DNA of 20,276 nucleotides from Bacteriovoracaceae bacterium. Its GTDB lineage: Bacteria > Bdellovibrionota > Bacteriovoracia > Bacteriovoracales > Bacteriovoracaceae. Where the stretch lies: positions 1-20,276 of the forward strand of contig JAGSHJ010000012.1 in NCBI GenBank assembly GCA_023954595.1, in the 5' to 3' direction. Below the pieces are notes generated by a model that saw only the letters and a list, made by a program, of their open reading frames with translations, ran no database searches and was not told where the DNA came from. A program made the translations under genes and the position numbers. Position 1 is the first letter of the stretch. Every line of letters starts with the position of its first letter. Below are positions 13,941 through 20,276 of the stretch, in pieces.

Positions 13941-15335
13941 ATGACTAAGTTTAATTATAATACGGCGATAATTAGTGATCTGCATTTATCAGATGCCGAG
14001 CCCGTGCACCCAAAAAAGCCTTACTGGAAAAACTTCAAGCAAGCTAAACACTTCTTTGATGACTCATTCGAAAAATTTCTCAACAATTTGGAACAAGAGT
14101 CACAGCTACCAGTTGAGTTAATTCTAAATGGTGATATTTTCGACTATGACTCAGTGATGTCACTTCCTGAGGATGAGATGTATGAAGAGCTAACTCACCT
14201 AGAAAAAAAGATTGGCGTGGACGCTCATGAAGACAAGTCTCTATTTAAAACAAGAGTCATTCTTGACCAGCATTATCAATTTGTGGATGCACTTAAAAAA
14301 TTCATTAAAAATGGTAACCGAGTTGTTTTTATTGTTGGAAACCATGACATCGAACTTTATTGGCCATCAACTCAAAGAGAGATTGAAAACAGGCTTATAG
14401 AATCAGATGAAGATCTGGAACGCCTTGTGTTTTGCGAATGGTATTACATCAGTGAAAGAGACACACTCATTGAGCATGGGCATCAATATGATCCCTACTG
14501 CTTATGTATTGATCCGGTAAATCCACTTATTAGAAAGAAGAAAGAATATAAGATACGCCTGCCTTTTGGAAACCTGGCAAACCGCTACATCATGAACAAC
14601 TTTGGGCTTAAAAACCCTCACCATGATGAATCTTTCGTAAAGACTGGACTTGAGTTTGTTCAGTTCTTTTTTAAATACGAGGTAAAGGTACAACCTTTTC
14701 TCGTCTTTCATTGGCTTATAGGTGCGCTTAAAACGATGAGAAGATCTTTCGAAGAAGCATTTACACCAGCATCGAAAGACCCTTTAACTCATGAGCAAAA
14801 AATAAAAGACATAGCCAGAAAAGCAAATAGCGCTCCGGCGCAGGCCATGGCATTGCTGGAACTTCATGCCCATCCTGCCGTCCACAACCCTTTTAAGATC
14901 ATTAGAGAGATGTGGCTCGATAGATTCTTTTTAATGCTCATTTTGATTGCAATGAGTTGGCAGATTTTTACAACCCATAGCTTATTTACTTCTGTATCCC
15001 TGTGGTGGTTTACGGTTCCTATGTTCCTTTCAATTCCAATCCTTGCCTATTACGCGCAAGGAATTAAATCAGAGGTTCATCAGAATTTAAACGCTGGACA
15101 ACAGAAGGTTGCAATTGCGGCCCAAATTGTTGATGTGAAAAGAGTTGTGCACGGACATACACACATCCCTCTCGACAAGCATATTGAGGATGTGCACTTT
15201 CTAAACCCCGGATCGTGGTCTCCATACTTTGAAGAAATTGAATGCGTCAAAAACAGACAAGATAAACGCTATGTCTGGATTGAGGAACAAGGGGAACAGC
15301 GACACGCAACCCTTAAAATGTGGGAGAAAGCTTGA
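13941..15335 (+). CDS. Membrane-associated calcineurin-like metallophosphoesterase
   Basis: Di-metal phosphoesterase, 464 residues. The five metal/catalytic blocks are present: D13-x-H15 (SDLHLS), G64-D65 (LNGDIFDYD), G133-N134-H135-D136 (VGNHDIELYW), EHGHQYD (178-184) and GHTH (405-408), then FLNPGSW. Between the fourth and fifth blocks lie about 220 extra residues that include two hydrophobic segments (about 329-350 and 353-374), so the catalytic core is probably tethered to the inner membrane. It resembles LpxH-type proteins in its motifs but is much longer than LpxH (about 240), so I do not give that name. There is no ribosome site; it is probably leaderless. The stop TGA overlaps the TTG start of the next gene. 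Confidence 0.85.
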   Translation: MTKFNYNTAIISDLHLSDAEPVHPKKPYWKNFKQAKHFFDDSFEKFLNNLEQESQLPVELILNGDIFDYDSVMSLPEDEMYEELTHLEKKIGVDAHEDKSLFKTRVILDQHYQFVDALKKFIKNGNRVVFIVGNHDIELYWPSTQREIENRLIESDEDLERLVFCEWYYISERDTLIEHGHQYDPYCLCIDPVNPLIRKKKEYKIRLPFGNLANRYIMNNFGLKNPHHDESFVKTGLEFVQFFFKYEVKVQPFLVFHWLIGALKTMRRSFEEAFTPASKDPLTHEQKIKDIARKANSAPAQAMALLELHAHPAVHNPFKIIREMWLDRFFLMLILIAMSWQIFTTHSLFTSVSLWWFTVPMFLSIPILAYYAQGIKSEVHQNLNAGQQKVAIAAQIVDVKRVVHGHTHIPLDKHIEDVHFLNPGSWSPYFEEIECVKNRQDKRYVWIEEQGEQRHATLKMWEKA

Positions 15336-15799
15336 AAGAGCAAATTTTAAATCACTTAAAACAAACACTTTTCACTACCCTTCAAGAGGCCAAGACATCA
15401 TATGAATCTGCTCTAGCTCATTCACGCTCAGATGATATGAAGTCCGAGGGAAAATATGACACTCGTGCTATTGAGGCAGGTTATCTAACATCGGCCAAAA
15501 AACAGCGCCTTGATCAACTAGACATGGAATATAAGCGTCTACAAGAAATCAGCGATCAGAAGTGTGATAAGGCGATTCTCGGTGCACTTGTGACAGTTGA
15601 GTGTGAAGATAAAACAACTCATTACTTCTTATGCTGTGCCTGTGGTGGTGAGGTACTTGATATTGATGGTATAAAAATAAATGTCATCACAACAACTTCG
15701 CCGCTTGGACGTGAAATTCTTGGACAAGAAGAAGGTGATGAATTTGAACTTGAAACTGCTCGAGGTACTAAAAGCTATTGCATCGAGCAGATACAATAG
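15332..15799 (+). CDS. GreA/GreB-family protein with atypical N-terminus
   Basis: Probable RNA-polymerase-associated factor, 155 residues. The C-terminal part (about 85-155) matches the GreA/GreB C-terminal domain: ITTTSPLGREILGQEEGDEFELE then KSYCIEQI. The N-terminal part is a helical region with SEGKYDTRAIEAGYL, a signature I recall from GreAB-like proteins outside true GreA; the GreA acidic coiled-coil tip is not obvious. A CCACGG cluster (about 105-110) is unusual. The start is TTG 15332, overlapping the phosphoesterase stop (TTGA), with GGGAG five bases ahead. An in-frame GTG at 15320 would add four residues but has no ribosome site. The overlap points to translational coupling. Confidence 0.75.
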   Translation: MKEQILNHLKQTLFTTLQEAKTSYESALAHSRSDDMKSEGKYDTRAIEAGYLTSAKKQRLDQLDMEYKRLQEISDQKCDKAILGALVTVECEDKTTHYFLCCACGGEVLDIDGIKINVITTTSPLGREILGQEEGDEFELETARGTKSYCIEQIQ

Positions 15800-15808
15800 C
15801 TCGTTTAA

Positions 15809-15964
15809 TTAATCGTTTTTTAGAACTTCTGTAAATGCATAGCCTGTATATTTCTCAATACCTTTAGATAGGTACCAAAGAATAAGCCCCATAGAGACAA
15901 TACTAGGAATAAGCATGATGACATAACCTTGCCACGTCATCTCAGCGATTTGCTGGTTAAGAAG
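15809..15964 (-). pseudogene. C-terminal continuation of the VC0807-family protein behind an in-frame TAG
   Basis: Directly after the TAG that ends the VC0807-family reading frame, 51 further sense codons follow in the same frame and end at TAA (15809-15811). They encode LLNQQIAEMTWQGYVIMLIP, a membrane segment and a basic LSKGIEKYTG stretch. This looks like the last helix and tail that VC0807-family proteins normally have. It could be made separately from ATG 15940 (43 residues, poor ribosome site), by readthrough, or not at all. Confidence 0.6.
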
Positions 15965-16516
15965 CTACGCTTTTGCGGCCTCTGTTAGATGTGCCGGAAT
16001 TTCTTTAAAGATCTTAATCGCTAGTTTGTAATTCACAAGAGAGCTTACAAAAAACGACAGAGATAATAAGAATGTAGTTTTCTTTAATAGTTTATCAAAT
16101 AGAGCTTCTTTATTATTCTGCGCAAGGGCAGACTTAATTTTCTCTACTTGCATGACTGCTTTATTAAAAATAACAAGCTTAACAAGAGGCTTTTTACTAA
16201 AAGCACTTGCTAATGTGATAAGGCCAATAAGCAGTGGAACTCCCGCCTCTTTAACTGCAAACCAAATCCCCTCTAGCTTTAACAGACCAAGTCCACCAGT
16301 TAGAATAAGACTAACAAAACCAATCACAGCAATAATGTTTTTATGGCCGTTTTTGGTTAAGTCCCATGCAGCATAAGCAAGTGGAATCGCCAAAGCGATG
16401 ACAAGAGCTTTTACCGCACCATGATCACCAAGGTATTTGCCCATATTATTCAATATAAGGGTTGGTAAAACGATGTTGATGAATAGGTCTTTTAATCCAT
16501 TATTTTCTTTTTTCAT
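15965..16516 (-). CDS. VC0807-family inner-membrane protein, apparently truncated
   Basis: Integral membrane protein of 183 residues with about five hydrophobic segments (roughly 8-25, 35-52, 60-80, 86-106 and 146-164). The text is that of the VC0807 family: LFINIVLPTLILNNM, IPLAYAAWDL, GFVSLILTGGLGLL, WFAVKEAGVPLLIGL, and NKAVMQVEKIKSALAQNNKEALFD. Family function is unknown; some relation to septation protein A (YciB)-like membrane proteins has been noted. Its ATG overlaps the stop of the ABC-F gene in an ATGA pair, so the two are coupled. The usual C-terminal transmembrane helix is missing because of an in-frame TAG at 15965-15967, after which the frame stays open for 51 codons. Confidence 0.75.
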   Translation of the reverse strand: MKKENNGLKDLFINIVLPTLILNNMGKYLGDHGAVKALVIALAIPLAYAAWDLTKNGHKNIIAVIGFVSLILTGGLGLLKLEGIWFAVKEAGVPLLIGLITLASAFSKKPLVKLVIFNKAVMQVEKIKSALAQNNKEALFDKLLKKTTFLLSLSFFVSSLVNYKLAIKIFKEIPAHLTEAAKA

Positions 16517-18351
16517 TGTTCCAACTTTTGTAATTCGCTATCGAAAAACTCCTCATGCTTGAGGATGTCTTCTTCTAATTTTTCCATTTGTTCAAAATTA
16601 TTTTGCACCTTGTTTTCCAATTCGCCAACCTTTTGCGAACTTTCAAGGGTTTTTTCTCCATCTTGATTAGCACTGGCCTCTTCTAATTTCTTACTCCAAA
16701 GCTCAATTTGCTCTTCAAGCTCCATAATCTGCTCTTCAAGTCGGTCTTTTTCCTTAAGAAGTGGTCTGCACAGTTTTGCACGCTCCTTAACGATTTCTTG
16801 CCGCTTTGCATGTAACTCTTTTTTAGTAAGAGTGCTCTTCTTTTTAGTTTGCTGAGAGTCTGAGTCCTCGTCATCCCAACCTATCTTTTCTAAGAAGTCG
16901 TCATAGCCACCAAGAAAGTATTGAGCACCATCTTTAGTGAAGACAATCAAGCGATTTGCCGTTCTTCTGAGCATCTCCTCACTGTGGGTTACGACAACGA
17001 CTGCACCTGGGAAATTACCAATTTCTTCAGTCAAAACTTCAATAGATTCCATATCCAAGTGGTTTGTGGGCTCATCTAATAGAAGGATGTTTGACGGATT
17101 TGCCACAATTTTACCAAGCAAAACCCTATTTTTTTCTCCCCCAGAGAGGACTTTTACTTTTTTATCAGCACTTGGCCCCTCAAACATAAGGGAGCCGCAA
17201 ATCTTACGAACTTGAGTTTGAGAGAGGTCGGGGTTAGAACTCATCACCTCTTGAACAATAGTATTGTCTTGAGCAAGTCTCATTACATTGGTTTGACCAA
17301 AGTGTGCCATGGCCATTGATGGGTGGCTTTTAAGATCCCCTTCAACAGGTTTTAACTCTCCTGCGATGACATTAAGAAGAGTTGATTTTCCTTTACCATT
17401 TTTCCCAATGATTCCAATTCGGTCATTGGCCCCTACGGTGAAATTCAAATCTTTAAATAGTAGCTCACTGGGATCGTAACCAAATGACAGGTTATTTATT
17501 TGAATTAGCTCTTTTCCAGGACAAGGTGTGTGATTGAACCTAAGCCCCATATTTGCATCACTTTCAAGTTTATCAAGTGTTTGCATCTTCTCAAGCTGCT
17601 TCATCTTACTCTGGGCTTGCGTGGCCTTAGAGGCCTTCGCTCCAAATCTTTCAACAAAAGATTCTAGATGTTCTTTTTTCTTCTCTTGGTTTTGACGAGT
17701 TTTTTCATAGATCTCTTCTTCAAGACGGGCCTGCTCATAGAACTTTGAAGTAGGGCCTTTGATCTTTTTAAGCTTCTTTCTATAAATACCCATAGTATGT
17801 GTTGTCACACTATCCATAAACGCACGGTCGTGGGTAATGATGATTGCTTCGCCTGGAAAAGTTTTTAAAAATGAACGCAGCCATCTAAGAGAGAGAATAT
17901 CTAGATAGTTTGTAGGCTCATCGAGAAGGAGCAGGTTCGGCTCAGACAACAATGCCTTACATAAATTTATTCTAATCTGCCAACCGCCTGAGAAACTGGT
18001 TGGGTCTTTTTCAAAATCAGCTTCTTCAAAGCCAAGACCAGATAAGATCTTTTCGGCCCTAAAGAATTCATATTTATTATCTTCATCTAAGACCTGACAG
18101 CACTCTTTTAGGACTGTGCTTTCAGTGAACTTTATATGCTGTTCTAATTGTCCAATCTTATATCCCTTAGGGATACTGACTTCGCCACCATCAGGTGTTT
18201 GACTGCCAAGAATGAGAGAAAATAGTGTAGACTTACCGCTACCATTTCGACCGACAAGGCCTATTTTTTCGCCAGGGCCTACATTAAACGACAGATCCTC
18301 AAAGAGGACCTGTCCTGCAAATTGCTTTTTTAGTTTTGTGACTTGAATCAT
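16513..18351 (-). CDS. ABC-F family ATP-binding protein
   Basis: Soluble twin-ATPase of the ABC-F group (Uup/YheS/EttA-like), which act on ribosomes rather than as transporters. It has 612 residues. The first ABC domain has Walker A GRNGSGKST (34-42), signature SFSGGWQIR (119-127) and Walker B LLLLDEPTNYLD (140-151). A linker follows (about 195-275, the P-site-tRNA-interaction region, lysine-rich KKKEHLE). The second domain has GKNGKGKST (316-324), LSGGEKNRVLL and LLLDEPTNHLD. Residues about 515-612 are a charged coiled coil, as in Uup/YheS. No antibiotic-resistance subclass can be assigned by eye. The ATG lies 6 bases after a good -10 box and has no ribosome site, so the mRNA is probably leaderless. 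It is coupled to the VC0807-family gene. Confidence 0.92.
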   Translation of the reverse strand: MIQVTKLKKQFAGQVLFEDLSFNVGPGEKIGLVGRNGSGKSTLFSLILGSQTPDGGEVSIPKGYKIGQLEQHIKFTESTVLKECCQVLDEDNKYEFFRAEKILSGLGFEEADFEKDPTSFSGGWQIRINLCKALLSEPNLLLLDEPTNYLDILSLRWLRSFLKTFPGEAIIITHDRAFMDSVTTHTMGIYRKKLKKIKGPTSKFYEQARLEEEIYEKTRQNQEKKKEHLESFVERFGAKASKATQAQSKMKQLEKMQTLDKLESDANMGLRFNHTPCPGKELIQINNLSFGYDPSELLFKDLNFTVGANDRIGIIGKNGKGKSTLLNVIAGELKPVEGDLKSHPSMAMAHFGQTNVMRLAQDNTIVQEVMSSNPDLSQTQVRKICGSLMFEGPSADKKVKVLSGGEKNRVLLGKIVANPSNILLLDEPTNHLDMESIEVLTEEIGNFPGAVVVVTHSEEMLRRTANRLIVFTKDGAQYFLGGYDDFLEKIGWDDEDSDSQQTKKKSTLTKKELHAKRQEIVKERAKLCRPLLKEKDRLEEQIMELEEQIELWSKKLEEASANQDGEKTLESSQKVGELENKVQNNFEQMEKLEEDILKHEEFFDSELQKLEQ

Positions 18352-18357
18352 TCATAT

Positions 18358-18386
18358 ATTCTATGAAAGCTTTGGCCTTATGTCAG
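18358..18386 (-). promoter_or_regulatory. ABC-F gene promoter, leaderless arrangement
   Basis: On the minus strand CTGACA (18381-18386), 17-base spacer, TAGAAT (18358-18363): each box has one mismatch to consensus. Six bases (ATATGA) separate the -10 from the ATG at 18349-18351, so transcription should start at or next to the start codon. Confidence 0.65.
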
Positions 18387-18399
18387 CCTATTGATTCAA

Positions 18400-19038
18400 T
18401 TAGAGTTGAATGCCGCCATAGCCTTTTTTACGTTTCTTACTAAAAAAGCCAATCATCCAACCTAACAATAATATTCCTGCGCCAGTTAGAAACCACGTAA
18501 AATAGTATAGAGAAAGCTTCTCTTGCAACATATCCACTTTGGTAGTGAGCCCAGAAAGCGTCGACTTCGCCGCATCATACTTCTGCTTAAGTGCTAGGTA
18601 TTCACTGGAGCCTTCTTTGAGTTGCTCATAGTTACTAGCAGTACTTTGTAGATTCTCTTTAGTAGATGCTAATTCTCTTTTAGCTGTGCTCAGATCCTGA
18701 TTTAAATTTTTTTGCTGATCTCTAACCTGAGCAAGCTCTTCTTTTAGCTTCTTATGCTGTCCGGCAAGCCACTTATAACGTAATTCGTAAGGAACATCCT
18801 TGGTGAGAAAGCGGTTCATAATATAACCTTCTCTTCCTTCGCTATCTTTAACTTTGCTCCAGCTTTCGCCTGATTCAATAAGCTTTACACCTGTGCCGGT
18901 TTCCATCATAGCGATGATTTTATTATCTATTCCAGGCCCTATACGAAAAGTAACTTTCTGGACACCTGTTATGTATTGTTTTGCCCAAACATTGCTCACT
19001 CCAAGCATTGCAACGATTAAAAAAATGTAGGATTTCAT
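18400..19038 (-). CDS. YgiM-like SH3-domain/coiled-coil/TM protein (TIGR04211 type)
   Basis: Envelope protein of 212 residues. In order: Sec signal peptide (about 1-19, ending VWA), bacterial SH3 domain (about 22-80: YITGVQKVTFRIGPGIDNKI, then GTGVKLIESGESWSKVKDSEG, then GYIMNRFL), long coiled coil (about 90-175, heptads of K/E/L with LNQDLSTAKRELASTKENLQ), a single C-terminal membrane helix (about 177-200), and a basic cytoplasmic tail KKRKKGYGGIQL. This is the layout of E. coli YgiM and the TIGR04211 family, anchored in the inner membrane with the SH3 domain in the periplasm. Function is not established, though SH3b domains often bind cell-wall peptides. AAGGAGG at 8 bases fixes the start. 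The promoter is divergent from that of the GlsB-like gene. Confidence 0.88.
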   Translation of the reverse strand: MKSYIFLIVAMLGVSNVWAKQYITGVQKVTFRIGPGIDNKIIAMMETGTGVKLIESGESWSKVKDSEGREGYIMNRFLTKDVPYELRYKWLAGQHKKLKEELAQVRDQQKNLNQDLSTAKRELASTKENLQSTASNYEQLKEGSSEYLALKQKYDAAKSTLSGLTTKVDMLQEKLSLYYFTWFLTGAGILLLGWMIGFFSKKRKKGYGGIQL

Positions 19039-19064
19039 CTATTACACCTCCTTGTGCTCTGCGC

Positions 19065-19094
19065 ATTCTATCCACTAAAAACGCACAGGGTCAA
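19065..19094 (-). promoter_or_regulatory. Promoter of the YgiM-like gene
   Basis: On the minus strand TTGACC (19089-19094), 18-base spacer, TAGAAT (19065-19070). The start would fall near 19058, leaving a leader of about 20 bases that contains the AAGGAGG ribosome site. Confidence 0.6.
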
Positions 19095-19150
19095 ACTTTA
19101 TGAATACTTTTTAAATACCTGTATTTATTGGTTTTTTGTGCCTAGCGTTT

Positions 19151-19174
19151 TTCTGGCCCTCAAACATGCCAGAA
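19151..19174 (+). repeat. Inverted repeat upstream of the GlsB-like gene
   Basis: TTCTGGC (19151-19157) and GCCAGAA (19168-19174), perfect 7-base arms around a 10-base loop, 45 bases before the ATG. It could be an operator or a leader hairpin. No convincing sigma-70 promoter was found for this gene, so its role is open. Confidence 0.35.
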
Positions 19175-19219
19175 CCTCTTAGCTATTAGATAATCAAGAT
19201 AAGTAACAAGGAGGAACTT

Positions 19220-19483
19220 ATGGGAATATTATGGATGATTATTATTGGATTTTTGGCCGGACTCGTTGCGCGCTTTCTTAAGCCAGGAAAGGACGACATG
19301 GGCTTCATAATGACTACCCTATTAGGTATCGCAGGTGCCTTTATAGGTGGCATGGTAGGACGTGCATTTGGCATTTATGAGCCTACAGAGGCCGCAGGCT
19401 TTATAGCAGCAGTAATAGGTGCTGTGGCACTTCTATTTATTGTGCAAATGGTTAGAGGTAGACGTCTCACACACCATCACTAG
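19220..19483 (+). CDS. GlsB/YeaQ/YmgE-family stress-response membrane protein
   Basis: Small inner-membrane protein of 87 residues with three hydrophobic helices (about 2-18, 28-49 and 58-77) rich in glycine. It carries the family pattern IIIGFLAGLVARFLKPG, then GFIMTTLLGIAGAFIGGMVG and FIAAVIGAVALLFIV. The family is formerly 'transglycosylase-associated protein'; members are often induced by general stress, but the mechanism is unknown. The C-terminus is basic and ends in three histidines. AAGGAGG lies just upstream of the ATG. The gene stands alone, followed by a strong hairpin 35 bases after its stop. Confidence 0.92.
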   Translation: MGILWMIIIGFLAGLVARFLKPGKDDMGFIMTTLLGIAGAFIGGMVGRAFGIYEPTEAAGFIAAVIGAVALLFIVQMVRGRRLTHHH

Positions 19484-19515
19484 GCCCTTGTAAATTGAAT
19501 ACACCTAATTGACCG

Positions 19516-19563
19516 CTTGCGAGTAAAGAACTACAAGAACTCAATGAAGTTTTTACTCGCAGG
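19516..19563 (+). repeat. Strong hairpin with a start codon in its loop
   Basis: TGCGAGTAAA (19518-19527) pairs perfectly with TTTACTCGCA (19552-19561). After one bulged G, AACT (19529-19532) pairs with AGTT (19548-19551), and an outer C-G plus T-G pair extends the stem. The 15-base loop (19533-19547) holds AAGAA and the ATG of the following gene. It may also serve as terminator for the GlsB-like gene. Confidence 0.6.
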
Positions 19564-20276
19564 CCTTCTATTTATAGCTAACACATACGCCCAAGACCTA
19601 TTCGGTCTTGAAGATTCCACAAATCACTTAATTAGCGCAATCGATCTACAACTTTCACAAGATCCTGATATCCAAACGGCCTTGGACATTGAAGCACTGG
19701 ATACTAATCAAGTAGAGGCCACACTTGTAAGCTTCCTTGATGTAAATGGAGTTGAGTGGGATCTACAGGTATTCCAAAATATTAACCGCCCAAATGGGCC
19801 AACATTCTTTGTACCTCACGATAATGAAAATGACGCTTTCTTGGCAGGTATTGAAGCCATCTCTACGTATGGTGGTCATCTTTTGAGCTTGGAGTGTTCA
19901 GAGAACAGGTTATGCAATAACGGCATTGATCCAAATCGCTACTTTCTACCAGACAACCCACTCTACATTTCTACTATTATGCGTTTTTTTGAAGCGAAGG
20001 CATATCCTGTCATCACACTTCATAATAACCACGACTCCCATTGGAGCCTTGGTGGAAATGGATCTATTTATGCCGATATGCAAAGTCCTTATACCGATGG
20101 AGAAGGATTTTACACAGCTGGCGATCCTGATGATTTGATTATCTACACTGATACTTATGAAAAGGATGAAAGTGAGATCTTTAATTTCTACCAGGATTTA
20201 TTTTCTAAAAATGGAATTAACACTATTTTTGAAGTCGCTAGAACTGAAGGGTCTCTAGGTGGCCATATGTCCACTC
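19544..20276 (+). CDS. Secreted probable metal-dependent hydrolase, N-terminal part (cut by window edge)
   Basis: The first 244 codons of an exported protein. A signal peptide (about 1-16) with core FLLAGLLFIANT and cleavage after TYA gives a mature start QDLFG. I do not recognise the family with certainty. Candidate active-site segments are FFVPHDNENDAFLAG (an H-x-x-E pattern, near residue 90), GIDPNRYFL (near 130), and VITLHNNHD (near 160), where the histidines could complete a zinc site as in M14-type carboxypeptidases or amidases. Such proteins often cut peptides or cell-wall peptide bonds, but the substrate here is unknown. The start ATG 19544 has only a weak AAGAA upstream and lies in the loop of the hairpin. 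The reading frame is open to the window end. Confidence 0.6.
   Translation, partial: MKFLLAGLLFIANTYAQDLFGLEDSTNHLISAIDLQLSQDPDIQTALDIEALDTNQVEATLVSFLDVNGVEWDLQVFQNINRPNGPTFFVPHDNENDAFLAGIEAISTYGGHLLSLECSENRLCNNGIDPNRYFLPDNPLYISTIMRFFEAKAYPVITLHNNHDSHWSLGGNGSIYADMQSPYTDGEGFYTAGDPDDLIIYTDTYEKDESEIFNFYQDLFSKNGINTIFEVARTEGSLGGHMST

Noticed and set aside
10519..15675. Repeated stretch TTGATATTGATGG in the flavoprotein and the GreAB-like genes
   Set aside because: Both encode LDIDGI in unrelated conserved contexts; a coincidence of codon choice rather than a dispersed repeat.
19472..19480. Three C-terminal histidines of the GlsB-like protein as a metal site
   Set aside because: Short, terminal and not part of any family motif known to me.
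19926..20138. 70-residue frame inside the secreted hydrolase gene
   Set aside because: It overlaps in another frame the open, signal-peptide-bearing gene that starts at 19544 and shows no family-like content.
1..20276. tRNA, rRNA, CRISPR, insertion sequence, prophage or defence cassette
   Set aside because: I looked for tRNA-like arms, regularly spaced repeats, transposase or integrase motifs and target duplications and found none.

Overview
The window is a gene-dense chromosomal stretch from a low-GC (roughly 38 % by eye) Gram-negative-type bacterium. The gene set fits a delta-proteobacterium-like lineage, perhaps a Bacteriovoracaceae/Halobacteriovorax-type predator: YgiM-like SH3 membrane protein, VC0807-family protein, GlsB/YeaQ protein, DUF3617, cardiolipin synthase and many small periplasmic or membrane proteins. 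That placement is an inference from gene content and style, not a search result. There is no rRNA, tRNA, CRISPR array, insertion sequence or phage gene, and no gene-free gap exceeds about 180 bases.

Left part (1-2707, minus strand): a complete proline-from-glutamate operon transcribed proB > proA > proC. proB and proA overlap by 17 bases at a run of eight A's, and proC is cut by the window edge.

Next (2866-6278): the least ordinary locus. A ThiF/MoeB-type E1-like adenylating enzyme overlaps by one base with a short cysteine-synthase-like PLP enzyme (minus strand). A GNAT-like gene, faintly like acyl-amino-acid or autoinducer synthases, diverges from them. Facing that gene stop-to-stop is an XRE-type HTH protein with a C-terminal V4R-like ligand domain. 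My reading is a small-molecule synthesis-plus-sensing locus. It has no ubiquitin-like, JAB, or CxxC zinc components, so a standard sulfur-carrier pathway is unlikely.

Middle (6426-13835): a soluble GAF-PAS hybrid histidine kinase with its own receiver; a convergent DUF2071-like protein; a BaiN/HI0933-family flavoprotein preceded by an 8-codon mini-ORF; a two-HKD-motif cardiolipin synthase; a fold-IV branched-chain aminotransferase (ilvE) with a perfect 14-bp palindrome between its -35 and -10 boxes; and a secreted DUF3617 protein flanked by two GGCC-cored hairpins.

Right part (13941-20276): a membrane-anchored metallophosphoesterase coupled to a GreA/B-like protein; an ABC-F ATPase coupled to a VC0807-family membrane protein that is interrupted by an in-frame TAG (its missing C-terminus continues in the same frame); a YgiM-like SH3/coiled-coil/TM protein; a GlsB/YeaQ-type protein; and the start of a secreted, probably metal-dependent hydrolase whose start codon sits in the loop of a strong hairpin. 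Two genes (ABC-F and metallophosphoesterase) appear to have promoters placed for leaderless transcripts. Across the whole window the tetranucleotide GGCC looks about three times more frequent than base composition predicts.
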